Source: Bacteroidota bacterium
Lineage (GTDB): Bacteria; Bacteroidota; Bacteroidia; Bacteroidales; UBA4417
Direction of reading: 5' to 3'
Assembly (NCBI GenBank): GCA_022711175.1
Contig: JAKLFM010000020.1
Span: 1 to 46,714, forward strand
DNA length: 46,714 nucleotides
The translations under genes were made by a program, and so were the position numbers. Of this stretch, positions 1-8,326 are shown in pieces. The first letter of the stretch is position 1, and each line of letters begins with the position of its first letter. A model generated the notes under the pieces. The model did no database searches and was not told the DNA's origin. It worked only from the letters and a program-made list of their open reading frames with translations.

Positions 1-222
1 ACCGATAGTTTTATGCTTGAGCTGCCAGTCATGTTAATAGGTGATTTGAACATTGAGATCATTGCTATTGACGGAAAAGTTGTTTACAGTGAGAAGTTAT
101 TGAATAATCTTCCTTCCACCGTGTTTAGTATTCATGGTTTGTCGGTGTTAAAACCGGGATTTTATATACTCAATGTAAATACGGAAAATGGTGTTTATGC
201 AACTTCTTGTCTGAAACGATAG
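1..222 (+). CDS. C-terminal end of a secreted protein with a T9SS type A sorting domain (5' partial)
   Basis: The frame is open to the left edge, so this is the last 73 codons of a larger gene. The residues look like a type IX secretion system type A C-terminal sorting domain: a hydrophobic strand, then IDGKVVYSEK, then a KPGFYILNV strand near the end, closing with a basic LKR. Such domains direct cargo through the outer membrane in Bacteroidota and are removed on export. Nothing can be said about the catalytic part, which lies outside the window. The assignment rests on the pattern only; the domain family is weakly conserved. Confidence 0.6.
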   Translation, partial: TDSFMLELPVMLIGDLNIEIIAIDGKVVYSEKLLNNLPSTVFSIHGLSVLKPGFYILNVNTENGVYATSCLKR

Positions 223-535
223 TCAGGAGTAAAAGCAATTACCCTAAGCATCATCATCATCATTTTTGATTGACTTATTATTCTCCGATGAGTCGGTAAG
301 CAATGGTCATTTGGTCTGAGCGTCGCTGGATCATTATTCAATTGCTAAAAGTCCTCAGAATGCAATCATCCGGATTGTGATTGGGGAAAGAAATTTTTAT
401 CTAAGCCTCATTCACTTTAGAGTCTGAAATTATCAAAAGATATTTTTCATAATCAGCAACTTGAGTAAACAAAAAGAGGGTAGGAGATATGCCCGAAAAT
501 ATATTGGAAAACGAATGTAAGGATACGCTATTCAG

Positions 536-544
536 TTATCCACA
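536..544 (+). other. Single consensus DnaA box
   Basis: TTATCCACA matches the consensus exactly. Only near-matches (for example TGTGTATAT around 695) lie nearby, so this is not enough to call an origin. It could bind DnaA for regulation or be chance in AT-rich DNA. Confidence 0.35.
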
Positions 545-641
545 GAGGTAAACAAGAATAGTACACATAAGTAAACCTAATTAAGTTTATAAATGCAAAC
601 ACAGGGTAAACACATGTAAATACCATTGTAAATGAGCATGT

Positions 642-655
642 TTCACAATTGTGAA
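642..655. repeat. Perfect 14-bp palindrome, possible operator
   Basis: TTCACAATTGTGAA reads the same on both strands. Its size and symmetry suit a homodimeric regulator. It lies about 340 bp upstream of the XRE gene and its partner is unknown. Confidence 0.3.
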
Positions 656-924
656 TTACAGAACTTATGTCTTTTGTATATCGGATAATATTATGTGTAT
701 ATATTTTGATACTTTTGTTTTTTATGTAATTGTATATCAGTACTATAATTGCATCTATCTAATACAATAAATTAACTAAATTCTCTTTTGCCGATAAAAC
801 CTCACTGACGAGTCTAATTTCTCTAATATATTCATTGATAGATAGATAAAAGTAATAACCTACATGATTTACTTATGTTTCAACTTAGGGGATTAAGATC
901 GTAACCTGGAACTATAAAAAGCAT

Positions 925-940
925 TATATTTGTGAATATA
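925..940. repeat. Inverted repeat overlapping a promoter box, candidate operator
   Basis: TATATT and AATATA arms flank a TGTG spacer. The left half overlaps a TATATTTG box (925-932), just upstream of a second box at 947-954 and the HTH gene at 985. The position would suit autoregulation by that HTH protein, which is inference. Confidence 0.35.
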
Positions 941-946
941 ATATCT

Positions 947-954
947 TACATTTG
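947..954 (+). promoter_or_regulatory. -7 box of the XRE regulator gene
   Basis: TACATTTG fits the Bacteroidota -7 consensus TAnnTTTG. It would give a leader of about 25 nt before ATG 985. No clear -33 TTG is visible at the usual distance. A second box, TATATTTG, is at 925-932. Confidence 0.5.
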
Positions 955-984
955 TATAAAGTTTGATTCTTTATCACTAAGAAA

Positions 985-1506
985 ATGAAAGACCGTATCC
1001 AGTTATTAATAAAAGCAAAGAATTATACAGCTGCTCAGTTTGCTGACGAAATTGGTGTACAAAAATCAGGCGTCTCACATATTCTCTCAGGCCGAAATAA
1101 TCCGAGCCTTGATTTTGTGCAGAAGATTCTCGCACGATTTCCTGAATTAAGTACTGACTGGCTGCTGTTTGGCCGTGGCCCGATGATGCAAAAAGATATA
1201 CCGGCAGCTTTCACTCTGCCACCTGTTGCTGCACCATCTGATTCGCCTGCAAAAATCATTGATTTGTTTTCCCAGGAGATTGCGCCAATTACTGTAGAAA
1301 AGGTTGAAATTCCTGTTACCGGGCCTGAAATGCCTGCAGCAAACCCGCCCGCTACACAACCGGCACCTGATATTCAACCTGTTGCCGTAACTCCAAAATC
1401 TTCAGCGGTCAATACCGAAGCAACTAAACACGACAGCAAGTTTGTTGAAAAGATAATCATCTTATTCAACGACAATAGTTTTAAAGAATACAAACCCGCT
1501 GATTAG
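985..1506 (+). CDS. XRE-family helix-turn-helix transcriptional regulator
   Basis: A 173-residue protein. Residues 1-70 form a Cro/CI-type helix-turn-helix domain: the AAQFADEIGVQKSGVSHILSG stretch, then NNPSLDFVQKIL and the WLLFGRGPM segment typical of this Bacteroidota group. Residues 75-145 are a Pro/Ala-rich, low-complexity linker. A short conserved tail (about 150-173, KIIILFNDNSFKEY) closes the protein and may be an interaction or oligomerisation element. It is a DNA-binding protein with unknown targets. Its stop codon overlaps the end of convergent ndk by 4 nt. An inverted repeat at 925-940 could be its own operator. Confidence 0.85.
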   Translation: MKDRIQLLIKAKNYTAAQFADEIGVQKSGVSHILSGRNNPSLDFVQKILARFPELSTDWLLFGRGPMMQKDIPAAFTLPPVAAPSDSPAKIIDLFSQEIAPITVEKVEIPVTGPEMPAANPPATQPAPDIQPVAVTPKSSAVNTEATKHDSKFVEKIIILFNDNSFKEYKPAD

Positions 1507-1922
1507 AATCTTTCGAATTGCGAAAAGAAGAAATTGCTTTCAACAACTGCATTCTCATCACTGTCGGAGCCATGAACGGCATTGCGCTGAATATTGGTTC
1601 CGAACAATTTACGAATACTGCCTTCATGAGCCTTTTCAGGATCGGTACTGCCGATAAACGCCCTGAAATCCTCCACGGCATTCTCTTTTGCCAGAATGCA
1701 CGCAACTATCGGACCCGATGACATAAACTCCACCAAACCTTCGTAAAACGGGCGGCTATGGTGCACAGCATAGAATGCTTCAGCCTGGCCACGGCTCAAT
1801 TGAATGTATTTCATCGCCTTAATTGAAAATCCACCCTCGGCGATCTTTGAGAGAATCGGACCGATAAAACCTTTACTTACTGCATCGGGCTTTATCATTG
1901 TAAATGTGATACTTCCAGCCAT
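1503..1922 (-). CDS. ndk: Nucleoside diphosphate kinase
   Basis: Transfers the gamma phosphate of ATP to NDPs through a phospho-histidine intermediate, balancing NTP pools in the cytoplasm. The sequence has the family's TMIKPDAV start, the RPFYEGLVEFMSSGP segment and the active-site NAVHGSDS motif with the catalytic His. The length is about 139 residues, normal for the family. I chose the ATG at 1922 (MAGSITF) because homologues begin there; an in-frame start three codons upstream also exists. It is convergent with the XRE gene and their ends overlap by 4 nt. Confidence 0.96.
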   Translation of the reverse strand: MAGSITFTMIKPDAVSKGFIGPILSKIAEGGFSIKAMKYIQLSRGQAEAFYAVHHSRPFYEGLVEFMSSGPIVACILAKENAVEDFRAFIGSTDPEKAHEGSIRKLFGTNIQRNAVHGSDSDENAVVESNFFFSQFERF

Positions 1923-2005
1923 AATTATCAATGATTAACACGATCGAAAGGTACTGCAATTTTCCCAATTTAGATGTAATGTATGTTCTATTTGGTATTT
2001 ATTGG

Positions 2006-2013
2006 TAATTTTG
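2006..2013 (+). promoter_or_regulatory. -7 box of the nrnA-gldI-FKBP operon
   Basis: TAATTTTG matches TAnnTTTG. Transcription starting about 6 nt downstream would leave a leader of about 20 nt before the TTG start at 2038, supporting that start. Confidence 0.45.
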
Positions 2014-2037
2014 TAAACTATTAATAACCTTCGGATT

Positions 2038-3066
2038 TTGAATTTCCCTGTTGACACAATCACTTTATTTAAATCATTGATTTCCAGGTCTAAAAAGGTA
2101 CTTGTCACCACCCATTATAATCCCGATGGTGATGCAGTGGGAGCCTCTCTTGCCTTGTATCATTTTCTCGTTAAGTTCGGACACCAGGTTGATCTGATTA
2201 TTCCTAACGATTTGCCTTCATTCCTCAAATGGATGCCGGGTAGTGAAAAACTGTTGATTTATAATGATAATCCTGAGACATGTAACGAAATCATTCACAA
2301 TGCTGAAGTTATATTCTGTCTGGATTTCAATGCGTTAAGCAGGGTTAGGTATTACTCTGATGAACTTTCAAAAGCTACTGGTTTTAAGGTACTTATTGAC
2401 CATCATTTGCAGCCTTCGGATGAGTTTGACCTTTCGCTTTCCGAAATTAAAGTTTCATCTACTTCGGAACTAGTTTATCAGTTAGTGTCCGAACTTAGTT
2501 ATGAACACCTTATTGACAAGCCGATTGCTGAATGTCTGGTTGTTGGTATTATGACTGATACTGGATCGTTCAGTTACTCTTGCGACACGCCCGAAACGTT
2601 TCGGATAATGGCTTCGTTAATTGAGAAGGGTGCAGGCATAGAACGGATTCACAGGCTCGTATATGATACATACAGCGAAAGCCGTATGAGATTGCTGGGA
2701 CATTGCCTGAGCCGGAGGTTGAAAGTAATCCACGAATTAAATACAGCCTACATCTGGCTTTCAAAAGACGATCTTACTGAATTCAACTATCAGCCGGGTG
2801 ATACCGAAGGTGTTGTTAATTATGCACTTAGCATCGAGAATGTTTCGTTGGCTGCCCTGTTTACCGAACGCGACGACAGAATAAGGATTTCATTGCGATC
2901 GAAGGGTAACTTTTCGGTAAATGAGTTTGCCCGCCTGCATTTTAATGGTGGTGGCCACCGCAATGCAGCAGGTGCTGACTCGTTTGTATCGCTGAAGGAA
3001 ACGCTCGATTTATTCGAGAATATAATCGCCGGATACAGGGAACAACTCAACAATAACAGTTTCTAA
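2038..3066 (+). CDS. nrnA: DHH-family bifunctional oligoribonuclease / PAP phosphatase (NrnA-like)
   Basis: A 342-residue DHH/DHHA1 phosphoesterase. Motif I is HYNPDGDAVG (26-35), motif II is CLDFN (about 98-102), and the DHH signature is LIDHHLQP (about 118-125). TDTGSFSYS follows, and the C-terminal DHHA1 domain has GGGHRNAAGA. Family members degrade short oligoribonucleotides and pAp, using manganese. The start is TTG at 2038, since there is no in-frame ATG before motif I. The next gene follows after 4 bp, so the genes are probably co-transcribed. A cyclic dinucleotide hydrolase of the same superfamily is the main alternative. Confidence 0.9.
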   Translation: MNFPVDTITLFKSLISRSKKVLVTTHYNPDGDAVGASLALYHFLVKFGHQVDLIIPNDLPSFLKWMPGSEKLLIYNDNPETCNEIIHNAEVIFCLDFNALSRVRYYSDELSKATGFKVLIDHHLQPSDEFDLSLSEIKVSSTSELVYQLVSELSYEHLIDKPIAECLVVGIMTDTGSFSYSCDTPETFRIMASLIEKGAGIERIHRLVYDTYSESRMRLLGHCLSRRLKVIHELNTAYIWLSKDDLTEFNYQPGDTEGVVNYALSIENVSLAALFTERDDRIRISLRSKGNFSVNEFARLHFNGGGHRNAAGADSFVSLKETLDLFENIIAGYREQLNNNSF

Positions 3067-3070
3067 TACA

Positions 3071-3607
3071 GTGAAACAAGAGCCCACGGGAATCCTCATC
3101 ATATTATTGTGTTGCCTGCTGTTTGCAGCCTGCAATGATCACAAACCTGCCATGTCATCCGACAACAAAAGTGGTCTGCAGGAAACACTTATTGATGCTA
3201 ATAAGAAGGCAGTACTCTCTGAAGATCAGCAGATTGAAGGACTTATCAGCCGTTATGGATGGAAAATGAATAAAACAGGTACCGGACTTCGTTACCTGAT
3301 CTATAAGCAAGGTGCCGGATTGCCTGCTAAAAAAGGTCAAACAGCAACCATTTCCTGCGAAGTGAGACTGATCTCAGGTGATATTGTTTACTCATCCTCT
3401 GAAAACCAGGGGCTTAAGAAATTCAAGATAGGGAGTGGTGGAGTAGAACCGGGCATAGAGGAAGCAATTCTGCTATTGCACAAAGGCGACAAAGCTAAAC
3501 TTGTACTACCTTCGCATCTTGCTTTTGGGTTAGCAGGCGACCAGGATCGTATTCCTCCAAAAGCAACACTTATCTATGACATTGAAGTCATTGAAATAAA
3601 TAACTAA
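3071..3607 (+). CDS. gldI: GldI-type FKBP peptidyl-prolyl isomerase lipoprotein
   Basis: A 178-residue lipoprotein. The signal peptide ends in a lipobox, LFAAC, with Cys21 as the lipidated residue. Residues 85-178 form an FKBP fold: KKGQTATISCEV, GVEPGIEEAILLLHKGDKAK, LPSHLAFGLAGD, then IYDIEVIEI. The WKMNKTGTGLRYLIYK segment before it resembles GldI, the gliding-motility-associated prolyl isomerase that sits in the periplasm. It probably helps fold exported proteins. The start is GTG at 3071, 4 bp after nrnA. GldI assignment is by resemblance and by its place behind nrnA; a general FKBP lipoprotein is the alternative. Confidence 0.75.
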   Translation: MKQEPTGILIILLCCLLFAACNDHKPAMSSDNKSGLQETLIDANKKAVLSEDQQIEGLISRYGWKMNKTGTGLRYLIYKQGAGLPAKKGQTATISCEVRLISGDIVYSSSENQGLKKFKIGSGGVEPGIEEAILLLHKGDKAKLVLPSHLAFGLAGDQDRIPPKATLIYDIEVIEINN

Positions 3608-3638
3608 ATTCTAATCAACTCATCCACAATCAATTAAA

Positions 3639-5003
3639 ATGAAAAGATTACCACTTCTAATCCCGGCTGCACTGATCATTGTGTTAGGCATGACCTCGTG
3701 CGGGAAACACAGCGGCTTCAAGAAAGCTGATAGCGGACTTTATTACAAGTTCTTTACTCAAAATAAAGATTCAATTCAGGCCGATACTACAAAAATTGTC
3801 ACGCTCAGTATCAATTATAAAACAGTTGTTAATGGTGAGGATTCCGTGCTCTTTAATTCGGACAGCATAAATCAACCATTTGAACTGAAAATTGTAAAAC
3901 CAGTATATCCGGGCGATATTTTTGAAGCGTTGGGTATGATGCACAAGGGCGACAGTGCCGCATTCATTCTCAATGCCAAGGATTTTTTCCTAAAAACTGC
4001 ACAGGCAATGAAATTACCCGAAGGTATTGACAGCACTGCCGAGATGACTTTCAACATCAGAATGCTTAAAGTGCAAACCATGGAGGAATACCAGAATGAT
4101 AAGGCTATGGCACTGGCTAATAAAAAGGCTGAGGCAACAAAAGCACTTCTGGAGTATCTCACAAAAAACAATATCACTGTTGAACCCTCAGCCACCGGTG
4201 TATATGTTATTCCAACGAAACCAGCTACCGGCCGTGCAATTCAGAAAGGAGATTTTGCTAAAATTCATTTCGGTGTTTCACTCATTAATGGCAAGAAATT
4301 ATTCTCAACTCATGATAATGATCAGCCAATGACCATTGAATGCGGTCAGCCATTTGATACAAAGGGCTTTGATGAAGGAGTTGCTAAGCTTAAAGAGGGC
4401 GAATCCGCTCGTATAATCGTTCCGGGAGAAATGGCCTTTGGTGAACGTGGGCGTCGCACAATGTCGGGTGAGGAACTTGTAGCACCTTATGCCACTGTTA
4501 TTTACGATGTTGAAGTGCTCAAAGTAAGTACCAAGGCTGAGCATGAAAAGCAGCAGGCTGAGGAAGAAGCTGCTAAGAAAAAGGCTGCTGAAGTTGCAAA
4601 AAATGCTGAACCCGGTCTTATTCAGAAATATTTGACTGATAATAAGATCACTGTAAAGCCCACGGCATCAGGACTATACTACATTGAAAAGGTAAAAGGC
4701 AAAGGTAAAAAAGCTGAGGCTGGAAAAAAGGTTCAAATGAACTACACAGGCAGACTGCTGGATGGAACCAAGTTTGACTCGAACGCTGATCATAAACCGG
4801 TAAAACCTTATGAGTTTGCCCTCGGCCAGCAGCAGGTAATTGCCGGATGGGACGAAGGTGTTGCCCTCATGAACGAAGGTGGTAAGGCTACTTTTATTAT
4901 ACCATCGAAACTTGCTTATGGCGACCGCGAAATGGGCGGCAAAATCAAAGCCTACTCACCACTCGTATTTGATGTGGAACTTGTTAAAGTTCTTGATAAA
5001 TAG
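3639..5003 (+). CDS. Lipoprotein with three FKBP-type domains
   Basis: A 454-residue lipoprotein with signal peptide and lipobox GMTSC (Cys21). Three FKBP-like units follow. Unit 1 (about 48-147) has KPVYPGDIFEALGMMHKGDS and is diverged. Unit 2 is about 195-297 (KGFDEGVAKLKEGESARIIV, then EMAFGERG). Unit 3 is about 345-453 (MNYTGRLLDGTKFDSN, then VIAGWDEGVALMNEGGKA and SKLAYGDR) and looks most complete. An Ala/Glu/Lys-rich helix (about 300-322) links units 2 and 3. It probably acts as a periplasmic folding chaperone or prolyl isomerase. It lies 31 bp behind gldI and ends at a bidirectional terminator. Confidence 0.85.
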   Translation: MKRLPLLIPAALIIVLGMTSCGKHSGFKKADSGLYYKFFTQNKDSIQADTTKIVTLSINYKTVVNGEDSVLFNSDSINQPFELKIVKPVYPGDIFEALGMMHKGDSAAFILNAKDFFLKTAQAMKLPEGIDSTAEMTFNIRMLKVQTMEEYQNDKAMALANKKAEATKALLEYLTKNNITVEPSATGVYVIPTKPATGRAIQKGDFAKIHFGVSLINGKKLFSTHDNDQPMTIECGQPFDTKGFDEGVAKLKEGESARIIVPGEMAFGERGRRTMSGEELVAPYATVIYDVEVLKVSTKAEHEKQQAEEEAAKKKAAEVAKNAEPGLIQKYLTDNKITVKPTASGLYYIEKVKGKGKKAEAGKKVQMNYTGRLLDGTKFDSNADHKPVKPYEFALGQQQVIAGWDEGVALMNEGGKATFIIPSKLAYGDREMGGKIKAYSPLVFDVELVKVLDK

Positions 5004-5023
5004 CTAAATACCAATTTTATAAT

Positions 5024-5066
5024 AAAGGCTGCCTCATTCATAGAAAAGAGGCAGCCTTTCTTTTTC
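5024..5066. terminator. Bidirectional intrinsic terminator between the FKBP gene and uvrB
   Basis: A 12-bp perfect stem (5024-5035 with 5048-5059, arms AAAGGCTGCCTC and its complement) with a 12-nt loop. It is followed by a T-rich run on the plus strand, and A residues precede it, so it can also end uvrB transcripts. Confidence 0.85.
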
Positions 5067-7108
5067 TATTTCCTCGATAACTGCTTACGCTTTTCAAGTA
5101 GCTCTTTGTAAGCCAGCATCTCATCGCGCAGGCGGGCAGCTTCAATAAAATCAAGATCTTTAGCAGCTTTTTCCATCGCCCTGCGTGTTTGATCTGCCAT
5201 TTTTTTCAGTTGTTCATCAGGCATGTAGTTGATAACCGGATCGGCAGCAGCGTTGATTTTATCATTTTCAACATAGGCAGGCGGCTTTGGTTTACTTTTC
5301 CCATCCGCCATTGCTGTTTGGCCTAATATCTGATCAGTGCTTTTTATGATTGGCGTAGGTGTGATGTTGTTTTTAATGTTATATGCAATCTGTTTTTCGC
5401 GGCGGCGGTTTGTTTCATCCATTGCCCTGCGCATCGAATCGGTAACCTTGTCAGCATAAAATATAACCTTTGCATTAAGGTTTCGGGCAGCGCGGCCTGC
5501 GGTTTGTGTTAACGATTTTTCCGATCTCAAAAAGCCCTCTTTGTCGGCATCCAGTATAGCCACCAGTGAAACTTCAGGAAGGTCAAGCCCTTCGCGCAGA
5601 AGGTTGACGCCCACCAGAACATCAAATGACCCGAGTCGCAGATCGCGGAGAATATCAATCCTGTCAAGTGTATCTACTTCGCTATGAATATATTGACAAC
5701 GTATTCCGAGCCTCGACAAATACTTTGTAAGCTCTTCGGCCATCCGCTTTGTCAATGTTGTTACTAATGTACGTTCGCCTTTGCTGATGCGTTGTTCCAC
5801 TTCATCGAGCAGGTCGTCCATCTGGTTAAGGCTTGGCTTTACCTCGATAACGGGATCGAGCAGGCCTGTGGGACGAATAAGTTGCTCAACCACTACTCCC
5901 TGGCTTTGCTGTAGCTCGTAATCGGCCGGTGTGGCACTGATGTAAACCACCTGCGAATACATGGATTCAAATTCTTCGAATTTCAAAGGGCGGTTGTCGA
6001 GTGCCGATGGCAACCGGAAACCATAGTCAACAAGGGTTTGCTTTCGGGAGCGGTCGCCCCCGTACATGGCACGGATTTGAGGAACTGTGACATGGCTTTC
6101 GTCAATAACCATCAGAAAATCATCAGGAAAATAATCGAGAAGGCAGAACGGCCTTGCTCCGGGAATTCTTCCGTCAAAATATCGTGAATAGTTCTCGATA
6201 CCGGAGCAATAGCCAAGCTCACGCAACATTTCAATGTCATATGTCACGCGGTCTTCGAGCCTTTTTGCTTCGAGATTGCGGTTTAACGAAGCAAAATATT
6301 CCACCTGTTTCATCATATCGGCCTGAATTTCCCAAATGGCCTCTTTCATCTTATCCTTTGACGTGACAAAAATATTGGCAGGAAAAAGTACCAATTCTGG
6401 CACCTGTTCAATAATTTTTCCATTCAGCGGGTCAAATGAATGGATGCTCTCAATTTCATCACCGAAAAAGATGATACGAAAAGATATATCGGCGTAGGCG
6501 GGGAAAACATCAACAGTGTCGCCTTTCACTCTGAATTTACCGCGCGTAAGTTCAAGTTCGGTTCTCGAATACAGCGCATCAACCAGGGCATACAATAGTT
6601 TATTACGGCTCAGGCGGCTACCAGCTTCAATTTTTATAACGTTGCTGTTAAAATCATCAGGATTGCCGATTCCATAAATACATGATACTGAGGATACAAC
6701 AATCACATCCCGGCGTCCGGATAAAAGAGCCGAAGAAGCGCTAAGCCTGAGTTTTTCTATTTCATCGTTGATTGACAGATCTTTCTCAATATATGTATTT
6801 GTAACCGGAATAAATGCTTCGGGCTGATAATAGTCGTAGTACGAAACAAAATACTCAACGGCGTTGTGGGGAAAAAACTGCTTGAACTCACCGTACAATT
6901 GGGCTGCAAGTGTTTTGTTGTGGCTAAGCACCAGGGTTGGCCGGTTTATTTCGTTAATTACGTTGGCAATAGTAAATGTTTTTCCCGAACCTGTAACTCC
7001 TAACAAAACCTGGGCATGGTCGCCATTGCGCAAGCCGGCAGCAAGCTGTTTGATGGCTTCCGGCTGATCGCCGGTAGGTGTATAATCCGAAGTCAGTTTG
7101 AACTCCAT
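5066..7108 (-). CDS. uvrB: Excinuclease ABC subunit B
   Basis: UvrB is the damage-verifying helicase-like subunit of nucleotide excision repair, loaded by UvrA and partner of UvrC. The protein has 680 residues, normal length. It shows Walker A GVTGSGKT (37-44), the beta-hairpin YYDYYQPEAFIP that clamps DNA, DEXX box VIDESH, helicase motifs through QTAGRAARN, and a C-terminal UVR motif (MEKAAKDLDFIEAARLRDEM) for UvrC contact. It is the last gene of the minus-strand run that starts at 12349, 34 bp after the EEP gene, so repair genes uvrB and mutL appear to share a transcript. Confidence 0.98.
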   Translation of the reverse strand: MEFKLTSDYTPTGDQPEAIKQLAAGLRNGDHAQVLLGVTGSGKTFTIANVINEINRPTLVLSHNKTLAAQLYGEFKQFFPHNAVEYFVSYYDYYQPEAFIPVTNTYIEKDLSINDEIEKLRLSASSALLSGRRDVIVVSSVSCIYGIGNPDDFNSNVIKIEAGSRLSRNKLLYALVDALYSRTELELTRGKFRVKGDTVDVFPAYADISFRIIFFGDEIESIHSFDPLNGKIIEQVPELVLFPANIFVTSKDKMKEAIWEIQADMMKQVEYFASLNRNLEAKRLEDRVTYDIEMLRELGYCSGIENYSRYFDGRIPGARPFCLLDYFPDDFLMVIDESHVTVPQIRAMYGGDRSRKQTLVDYGFRLPSALDNRPLKFEEFESMYSQVVYISATPADYELQQSQGVVVEQLIRPTGLLDPVIEVKPSLNQMDDLLDEVEQRISKGERTLVTTLTKRMAEELTKYLSRLGIRCQYIHSEVDTLDRIDILRDLRLGSFDVLVGVNLLREGLDLPEVSLVAILDADKEGFLRSEKSLTQTAGRAARNLNAKVIFYADKVTDSMRRAMDETNRRREKQIAYNIKNNITPTPIIKSTDQILGQTAMADGKSKPKPPAYVENDKINAAADPVINYMPDEQLKKMADQTRRAMEKAAKDLDFIEAARLRDEMLAYKELLEKRKQLSRK

Positions 7109-7142
7109 ACAATTATCTGTTGCTGATTTTGTTGAGCCATAT

Positions 7143-8282
7143 TTAATTATCTGTTTTATGAATATTTGCTACAACAGGGTAATGGTCAGAGTAGGATTTC
7201 TTTATTACCTGGAAACTACTGGCTGAAAGCGACCGGCTCGTCATGATGTAATCAATTCTTAGCCAGGGGAGAATATCGGAATATGTTTGCCCTATTCCAT
7301 GCCCAGCCAGCACAAATGAATCATCCAGTTCATTTGTGAGTTGCTTGTAGGTATAGGAAGCGGGAGTGTCGTTTATATCACCGCAAAAAATTACCGGATA
7401 TGGCGATTGTTTGATGAAATGCAGGGTTGTTGGTATCTGATCGGCGCGCCTGACAAAAGCACGTTTGATTTTCCTGAGAATAATTTTTGAACCCTTCTGG
7501 TAATCTAAAGTTGTGTCGTTTATTGAATTCCAGTCTGATACAAAACTAATATCTTCTTTTCCGAATCTCACCGATTCCATATGAGTATTGATAATACGAA
7601 AGGTATCGTCTTCCACCACAATATCGTTTACGGTGAAAAAATTAACATTGCTGTTTTCGTAAGGTACCTTAGATGAATTGATAATAGGGTATTTACTGAA
7701 AGTTGCCAGTCCAACTGGTAAATTCCTGTTTCCGGTAGCAACAAAAGCTTCATGCCGATACTTTGTTCTGAGTATCCTCGAGATGGTATCACCGTAATCA
7801 GCACCAAGTCCGTGACCCGAATAAAACTCCTGAATGCATAGTATATCAGGCGATTCAGAAGAGATCAAATCCAATATTGCCTGACGCATCTCTCGATGTC
7901 CTTTTTTTTCCCAGCTATACAAATTAAAAAGTCTGACATTGTAGGACATCACCTTAATATCCTTTTCACTGTTTCGGTTGTTCCGGGTTCGACCAGTACT
8001 GAAAAAGGTATTGAAATAACTGTATCCGATTACGATTGCTAATAACGAAATGAGGAAATAGCGTTTGAGATATACAATCCAGAAAAGTATGAACAGAATG
8101 TTTATGATAAGAATGGCAGGATATAGCAACCCCAAAAATGCTGCGGGCCAGAAAACAGATGGATTCAAGAAACCTGCCAGGTAGGCGAGTAACAATGCAA
8201 TAACCGCTATCCAGTTTAGGAGGAGTACAATCCGGGTTCCGAACGATCTTTTCTTGGTGGGTTTTGCTGTTTTAGTAGCCAT
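7143..8282 (-). CDS. Membrane-anchored endonuclease/exonuclease/phosphatase (EEP) family protein
   Basis: About 379 residues from ATG 8282. I preferred this over an upstream TTG at 8312 because it is an ATG and gives a normal Lys-rich N-terminus. Three hydrophobic segments (about residues 15-95) are followed by an EEP domain: KVMSYNVRLFN, CIQEFYSG (metal-binding Glu), GDINDTPAS, and SDHYPVVANI at the end (catalytic Asp-His). Such proteins hydrolyse phosphodiesters in nucleic acids or lipids; the substrate cannot be read from the sequence. It lies 44 bp behind the second rhomboid gene and before uvrB. Confidence 0.85.
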   Translation of the reverse strand: MATKTAKPTKKRSFGTRIVLLLNWIAVIALLLAYLAGFLNPSVFWPAAFLGLLYPAILIINILFILFWIVYLKRYFLISLLAIVIGYSYFNTFFSTGRTRNNRNSEKDIKVMSYNVRLFNLYSWEKKGHREMRQAILDLISSESPDILCIQEFYSGHGLGADYGDTISRILRTKYRHEAFVATGNRNLPVGLATFSKYPIINSSKVPYENSNVNFFTVNDIVVEDDTFRIINTHMESVRFGKEDISFVSDWNSINDTTLDYQKGSKIILRKIKRAFVRRADQIPTTLHFIKQSPYPVIFCGDINDTPASYTYKQLTNELDDSFVLAGHGIGQTYSDILPWLRIDYIMTSRSLSASSFQVIKKSYSDHYPVVANIHKTDN

Positions 8283-8326
8283 TAAATGCTGTTTTCTGGC
8301 AAAATTAAACAATGACGACCATCCAT

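Larger units (their letters stand above)
223..924. other. AT-rich gene-free region
   Basis: About 700 bp without a plausible gene. It holds one perfect DnaA box (536-544), a 14-bp perfect palindrome (642-655), four scattered GTAAAC words (465, 548, 571, 606), a short CAT-repeat near 250-264 and GATA repeats near 838-847. I see no tRNA or terminator. It may carry the long 5' regulatory region of the XRE gene downstream. Confidence 0.5.

Noticed and set aside
223..984. Replication origin
   Set aside because: Only one perfect DnaA box, no dnaA or iterons with regular spacing.
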